A model generated the notes under the pieces. The model was not told the origin of the DNA. It saw only the letters and a list, made by a program, of their open reading frames with translations, and made no database searches. Made by a program: the position numbers and the translations under genes. 64,000 nucleotides of DNA from Psychrobacter sp. UBA3480 (GTDB lineage Bacteria; Pseudomonadota; Gammaproteobacteria; Pseudomonadales; Moraxellaceae): contig NZ_DFQV01000011.1 in the NCBI RefSeq assembly GCF_002377945.1, forward strand, positions 13,670 to 77,669. Direction: 5' to 3'. Positions 59,801 through 64,000 of the stretch are shown piece after piece (the first letter of the stretch is position 1; every line of letters starts with the position of its first letter).

Positions 59801-62665
59801 ATGTTACCTGCTATGCCCTCACGTGTGAACAATGGTACAGATTATCAGCCTACCGTAGAACAACTGCAAGTCCTGCAGACAGCGAGCGAATTTGCTTATC
59901 AGATTTGGGAAAGTCGGACCGTTTCGTGTCAGACGTTTTTGCGTAGCTATCCATTGAATAGTACGCTGACCCGCCAGCAAATCGATGATCTGATACAAGA
60001 TTATACGTTAGATGAGAACTATCAACTCGCTGATGAAATCAAGGTCATGAGTGGTCTGCGTCACTTGCGCACGCTACTAATGATGCGCTGGATTTGGCAA
60101 GATGCCTTGCAGACGATCAGTCTGGAGCAGCTGACCGATGAGTTGTCTGAGTTTGCAGATGGCTGTATCTCTTTTGCTAAAGATTATACTTATCAGCACT
60201 TGATTGCTAAGTATGGTGAGCCGACCTTTATCAATGAACAAGGCAATATACAAATCGATGATATGGCAATCATGGCCATGGGTAAGCTTGGTGCGCAAGA
60301 GCTGAACTTATCAAGTGATATTGACCTTATCTTTGTGCATCAAGCACGTGGCGAGACCAATGGCAATAAGGCAAAAGGCACACGTAGCATAGACAACAAA
60401 CGCTTTATGACTCGATTGGGTCAAGGCATTATTAAACTGCTTGATAACAAGACCGCTGATGGTTTTGTCTTTCGAGTAGATATGCGCTTACGTCCATGGG
60501 GTGATGGAAGTGATTTGGCCATTCATCTGTCTGCATTGCAAAAATACTTTACGATGCATGGGCGTGCATGGGAGCGTTTTGCTTGGTTAAAAGCGCGCGT
60601 AGTCGGACAAATAGACCAGCCATTTTATGAAGAGATACAAGCGCTGATTAAGCCATTTGTCTTTCGTTATTATGTGGACTACAGTGCGTTTTCGGCATTG
60701 AGAGAGATGAAGTCTCTTATTCAAAATCAAGTTGCACAGCGTGAAGACTTGGACAATATCAAGCTTGGCGCGGGCGGTATCAGAGATATCGAGTTTATCG
60801 TACAGGCCTTTCAGCTTATCTATGGTGGCCGGCATCCACAGCTGCAAATCAAATCTTGCTTGCAAGCGATGCAAGTATTATGTGAGCTTGGCTATCTGGA
60901 GCATTCAACTTATGAGCAGCTACAGGCCGCGTATCGGTTCTTACGCCGGCTTGAGCATGCTATTCAAGCGATTAATGACCAACAGACCCAGCGCTTACCA
61001 CACGATGAGCAATGGCAGCATAATCTAGCAGTGACGCTGAATTTTGAAAACTGGCATGCCTTATTAGACCAGCTTAATCGTCATCGCGAGAGTGTCAATG
61101 TGCCGTTTGAGCGTATGGTCACTGAGCGTCAAATACCTGATAACGAAGATACCGACCTAGAGCCAGAGCACTTAGATGAGCAAATTGCCCGTTTAAATGA
61201 AGTGCTAACAAAAGAAAATCGCGAGGTACTACAGAATTTTTGGCAATCAAAAATGGTGGCTAATTTAAGTGATGAAGCCAGAGAGCGTTTAGACGACGCA
61301 TATCCTGTCATTGTCCATGCGTTGTTAGCGCATCAAGAACAGCAGCAACTTGCCAATACTGCTTTACCAAGATTGATTTCACTGCTTGAAGCGATTTGCC
61401 GCCGTTCTATCTATTTGGTCATGATTGCTGAAAACCCCAATGCAACGATTGAGCTGATTCCAATGCTATCTGCCAGCCCGTGGATCGCAAAAGAGTTGGC
61501 TCAGTATCCTGTATTATTAGACACATTTTTGCAGCAGCGTTATCGCCATCTGCCAGATAAACGTGAGCTGCGTGATATCTTGCGCCAACAGTTGTTACGC
61601 GTCGAGCCTAACGATGAGGAAGAGCTGTTAAGCGTCCTACGTCTGTTCAAAAAGAATCAGGTGTTGGCGGTTGCTGCTAGTGATGTATTGGCTGAACGCC
61701 CGATTATGAAAGTATCGGATTCATTGACTTATATCGCTGAAGTCGTACTAGAAGCAGCATTAGAGCGCGCTTTTGCAGAGATTGTTAACCGTTATGGGTA
61801 TCCTATTGGCCAAGATGGCGACCCAGTCACTGAAGCGGACTGCGGCTTTGCAATTATCGGTTATGGCAAGCTTGGTGGCTTAGAGCTATCGTATTCTTCA
61901 GATTTGGACTTGGTATTCTTACACAAGATAAAAGAGCAAGGCATGACCACTGGTGAAAAATCAGTCAGTGGTATGAAGTTTGCCGCGCGTCTTGTACAAA
62001 AACTGATGAATTATCTCAATACTCAAACACGTGATGGCCGTGCCTATGAGATTGATATGCGTCTGCGGCCTTCAGGGAATGCTGGCATGATGGTAGTGTC
62101 TTGTCATGCCTTTGAAACCTATCAAATGGATAAAGCATGGTCATGGGAGCATCAAGCGTTGGTACGTGCTCGTGCGATTTGCGGAGACAGACGAGTCACT
62201 GCACGCTTCTGTGATATTCGCCGCGACGTATTGTCGTTACCACGGACACTGGATCAAGTACGTAGTGAAGTCACCAGCATGCGTATCAAAATGCAAAAGC
62301 ATCTAGGCACGAGCCAATGGCAGCAGGAAGCGGGTAAGTTTCATCTTAAGCAAGATGCAGGCGGCATTGTAGATATTGAGTTCTTAGCACAGTTTGCTGT
62401 ATTGGCTTACTCGCATGAATATCCGAGTTTGACCAAATGGAGCGATAATGTACGAATTTTTGCAGAAGTTGCTTTGCTTGGTATTTGGAATGACCAAGTC
62501 TGTCAGGATTTGACCGATGCCTATCTAAGAATACGTGCTGCCACGCATCAGTTGGCACTATCAGAGCAGTCTTTGCTCGTTGATGAGTCATTGTGGCAGG
62601 AGACGCGAGCGTTAGTACAGTCACAATGGCAGCATCTCATGGGTGTGGAGACAGACGACGAGTAA
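59801..62665 (+). CDS. glnE: Bifunctional glutamine synthetase adenylyltransferase/deadenylase
   Basis: Adds AMP to or removes it from glutamine synthetase according to nitrogen status, under PII control. The 954-residue protein has two nucleotidyltransferase domains: the deadenylylase half with the metal-binding pair D173/D175 (LSSDIDLIFVH) and the adenylyltransferase half with D701/D703 (YSSDLDLVFLH). Both are followed by RVDMRLRP/EIDMRLRPSG-type segments. AAGGAG lies 12 bases before the ATG, a longer spacing than usual; a second ATG is four codons on. It precedes ilvE, as in Pseudomonas. Confidence 0.96.
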   Translation: MLPAMPSRVNNGTDYQPTVEQLQVLQTASEFAYQIWESRTVSCQTFLRSYPLNSTLTRQQIDDLIQDYTLDENYQLADEIKVMSGLRHLRTLLMMRWIWQDALQTISLEQLTDELSEFADGCISFAKDYTYQHLIAKYGEPTFINEQGNIQIDDMAIMAMGKLGAQELNLSSDIDLIFVHQARGETNGNKAKGTRSIDNKRFMTRLGQGIIKLLDNKTADGFVFRVDMRLRPWGDGSDLAIHLSALQKYFTMHGRAWERFAWLKARVVGQIDQPFYEEIQALIKPFVFRYYVDYSAFSALREMKSLIQNQVAQREDLDNIKLGAGGIRDIEFIVQAFQLIYGGRHPQLQIKSCLQAMQVLCELGYLEHSTYEQLQAAYRFLRRLEHAIQAINDQQTQRLPHDEQWQHNLAVTLNFENWHALLDQLNRHRESVNVPFERMVTERQIPDNEDTDLEPEHLDEQIARLNEVLTKENREVLQNFWQSKMVANLSDEARERLDDAYPVIVHALLAHQEQQQLANTALPRLISLLEAICRRSIYLVMIAENPNATIELIPMLSASPWIAKELAQYPVLLDTFLQQRYRHLPDKRELRDILRQQLLRVEPNDEEELLSVLRLFKKNQVLAVAASDVLAERPIMKVSDSLTYIAEVVLEAALERAFAEIVNRYGYPIGQDGDPVTEADCGFAIIGYGKLGGLELSYSSDLDLVFLHKIKEQGMTTGEKSVSGMKFAARLVQKLMNYLNTQTRDGRAYEIDMRLRPSGNAGMMVVSCHAFETYQMDKAWSWEHQALVRARAICGDRRVTARFCDIRRDVLSLPRTLDQVRSEVTSMRIKMQKHLGTSQWQQEAGKFHLKQDAGGIVDIEFLAQFAVLAYSHEYPSLTKWSDNVRIFAEVALLGIWNDQVCQDLTDAYLRIRAATHQLALSEQSLLVDESLWQETRALVQSQWQHLMGVETDDE

Positions 62666-63028
62666 TATCGAAACTTGTGTGATTAAGGCCTTGCCGATAG
62701 TCCAAGAGACGCTTAAACTGTAATGCGTTACGATAAATAGAAGCTATGAACAAAAGCTATCAATAAAAGCTATGAATAGAATCGGTAGCTAGGAACGATA
62801 TAATTAAAAACCACATGGTGCCAAACCAAAAGATTTCATTTGCCAAGACGGCCAGTGATATAATCGGTCACACATCATCATAACACTGTCAGTCGTTTGT
62901 CATAATGAAGCTGTTGTTTAGGCAATAAAAATTGACGCTGCAGTGTTATCATACGATGTTGATCAATACTGTTAAATAAAACCTACCTAAAAAAAGTTAG
63001 ACGTCAGCGCTAACATAAGGACAATAAA
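62666..63028 (+). other. glnE-ilvE intergenic region
   Basis: About 360 bp without a gene. It contains short direct repeats of AAAGCTAT (around 62750-62782) and presumably the ilvE promoter. No terminator hairpin was recognised after glnE. Confidence 0.5.
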
Positions 63029-63958
63029 ATGAATATGGCAACACAAGATGGTAAGCTTTGGATGAATGGCACAATGATCGAACAACCAGATGCTAAAGTT
63101 CATGTGCTTACACATAGCTTGCATTACGGTATGGCTGTGTTTGAAGGCGTACGCGCCTACCAAACAGCGGATAATCGTACTGCTATTTTCCGCTTAAAAG
63201 AACATACCGAACGCCTACTTGGCTCAGCCAAAATCTTCCAAATGGACGTACCTTTTGATGCTGCCACTCTAGAGCAAGCACATAAAGATGTGGTCAAGCA
63301 AAACAACTTAGCAGAAGCTTATATTCGTCCGCTCATTTGGGTAGGTGCAGAAAAACTTGGCCTATCTTCACGTGACAACAGCATTAACGCAATGGTTGCT
63401 GCGTGGCATTGGGGTGCTTATCTTGGTGAGGAGGGCATCAAAAACGGTATCCGTGTAAAAACGTCATCATATACGCATCACATGCCAAACGTGACTATGT
63501 GTAAGGCAAAAGCCTCTAGTAACTATCCTGTATCTATCATGGCTAACCAAGAAGTGACGCGTAATGGCTATGACGAAGCTATCTTGATGGATCCACAAGG
63601 GTTTGTATGTCAGGGCGCAGGCGAGAACTTATTCTTGGTAAAAAATGGTGAGCTACATACGCCAGACCTATCAGGTGGTGCATTGGACGGTATTACCCGC
63701 CGTACTATCTTGCAGTTCGCGGCTGACCTAGGTATCAATGTTATCGAACGCCGTATCACTCGTGATGAGTTTTACTTGGCTGACGAGATATTTATGACAG
63801 GTACTGCTGCTGAAGTGACGCCTATTCGTGAATATGACGATCGCATCATCGGTAATGGTGGCCGCGGACCATTGACTGAAAAACTACAGACCCTATACTT
63901 TGATGTGGTTCATGGTCGTAATGAGCAATATATGGACTGGTTAAGCTTTATTGATTGA
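63029..63958 (+). CDS. ilvE: Branched-chain amino acid aminotransferase
   Basis: PLP-dependent class IV aminotransferase for the last step of valine, leucine and isoleucine synthesis. The 309-residue protein shows THSLHYGMAVFEGVRAY near the N-terminus, the PLP-lysine region MCKAKASSNYP, the GYDEAILMD and GAGENLFLV blocks, and EIFMTGTAAEVTPIREYD at the C-terminus. AAGGACA precedes the ATG. It acts with leuA, 15 kb upstream, in leucine synthesis. Confidence 0.97.
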   Translation: MNMATQDGKLWMNGTMIEQPDAKVHVLTHSLHYGMAVFEGVRAYQTADNRTAIFRLKEHTERLLGSAKIFQMDVPFDAATLEQAHKDVVKQNNLAEAYIRPLIWVGAEKLGLSSRDNSINAMVAAWHWGAYLGEEGIKNGIRVKTSSYTHHMPNVTMCKAKASSNYPVSIMANQEVTRNGYDEAILMDPQGFVCQGAGENLFLVKNGELHTPDLSGGALDGITRRTILQFAADLGINVIERRITRDEFYLADEIFMTGTAAEVTPIREYDDRIIGNGGRGPLTEKLQTLYFDVVHGRNEQYMDWLSFID

Positions 63959-64000
63959 TACAATATCTAAAAAGGTGCTAAAAAAGAAAGCCAACACTAT

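Overview
The window is an ordinary chromosomal stretch of a Gram-negative gammaproteobacterium. Protein sequences and gene neighbourhoods best fit the Moraxellaceae, most likely Psychrobacter: a tiny Moraxellaceae-type lipoprotein, a membrane PQQ dehydrogenase, an AmpG with extra membrane segments, and many Asn/Asp/Ser-rich loops in housekeeping enzymes. This assignment is inference from family resemblance; no rRNA is present. I see no tRNA, rRNA, CRISPR array, prophage or intact insertion sequence. The one mobile-looking item is a 171-bp MITE-like element just upstream of mnmG.

Positions 1-11,000 hold a purine-degradation block. The 5'-truncated guaD and a Tsx/OmpK-type porin are followed by a leftward operon uraD-uraH-puuD-puuE-alc-allA that takes urate through 5-hydroxyisourate, OHCU, allantoin, allantoate and ureidoglycolate to glyoxylate plus urea. 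A RutR-like TetR regulator is divergent from it, and an NCS2 urate/xanthine-type permease follows. Two near-identical palindromes, one in the regulator/operon gap and one in front of the permease, look like the regulator's operators. A second purine permease of the AzgA type lies at 15.5 kb, after tolQRAB (without pal).

Positions 17-25 kb carry putA, whose product lacks the DNA-binding domain, with the C-terminal domain of long PutA proteins encoded as a separate gene 11 bp downstream. The putA leader holds a possible 12-codon leader peptide and a small terminator-like hairpin. RoxA, a small lipoprotein and purB follow. From 25 to 32 kb come mnmA, ispF, grxD, an unknown gene, mnmG and an AEC transporter. 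From 32 to 40 kb there are a flavin monooxygenase-like enzyme, a PQQ dehydrogenase, a CysB-like regulator and katG. From 40 to 50 kb there are ampG, prmC, moeB, an ABC1 kinase, an MFS carrier, an Lrp-type regulator and the divergent leuA. From 50 to 64 kb there are accBC, a MATE exporter, an EVE protein, hemW, an entericidin, trmL, tusDCBE, glnE and ilvE.

Several genes converge on wobble-position tRNA modification: mnmA, mnmG and tusDCBE (mnm5s2U34), and trmL (Nm34). I found no clearly new multi-gene system. The items most worth a second look are the split PutA with its leader, the shared RutR-like operators, and the MITE-like element. Start codons were moved inward wherever the longest frame began with TTG and a better ATG or ribosome binding site lay downstream.
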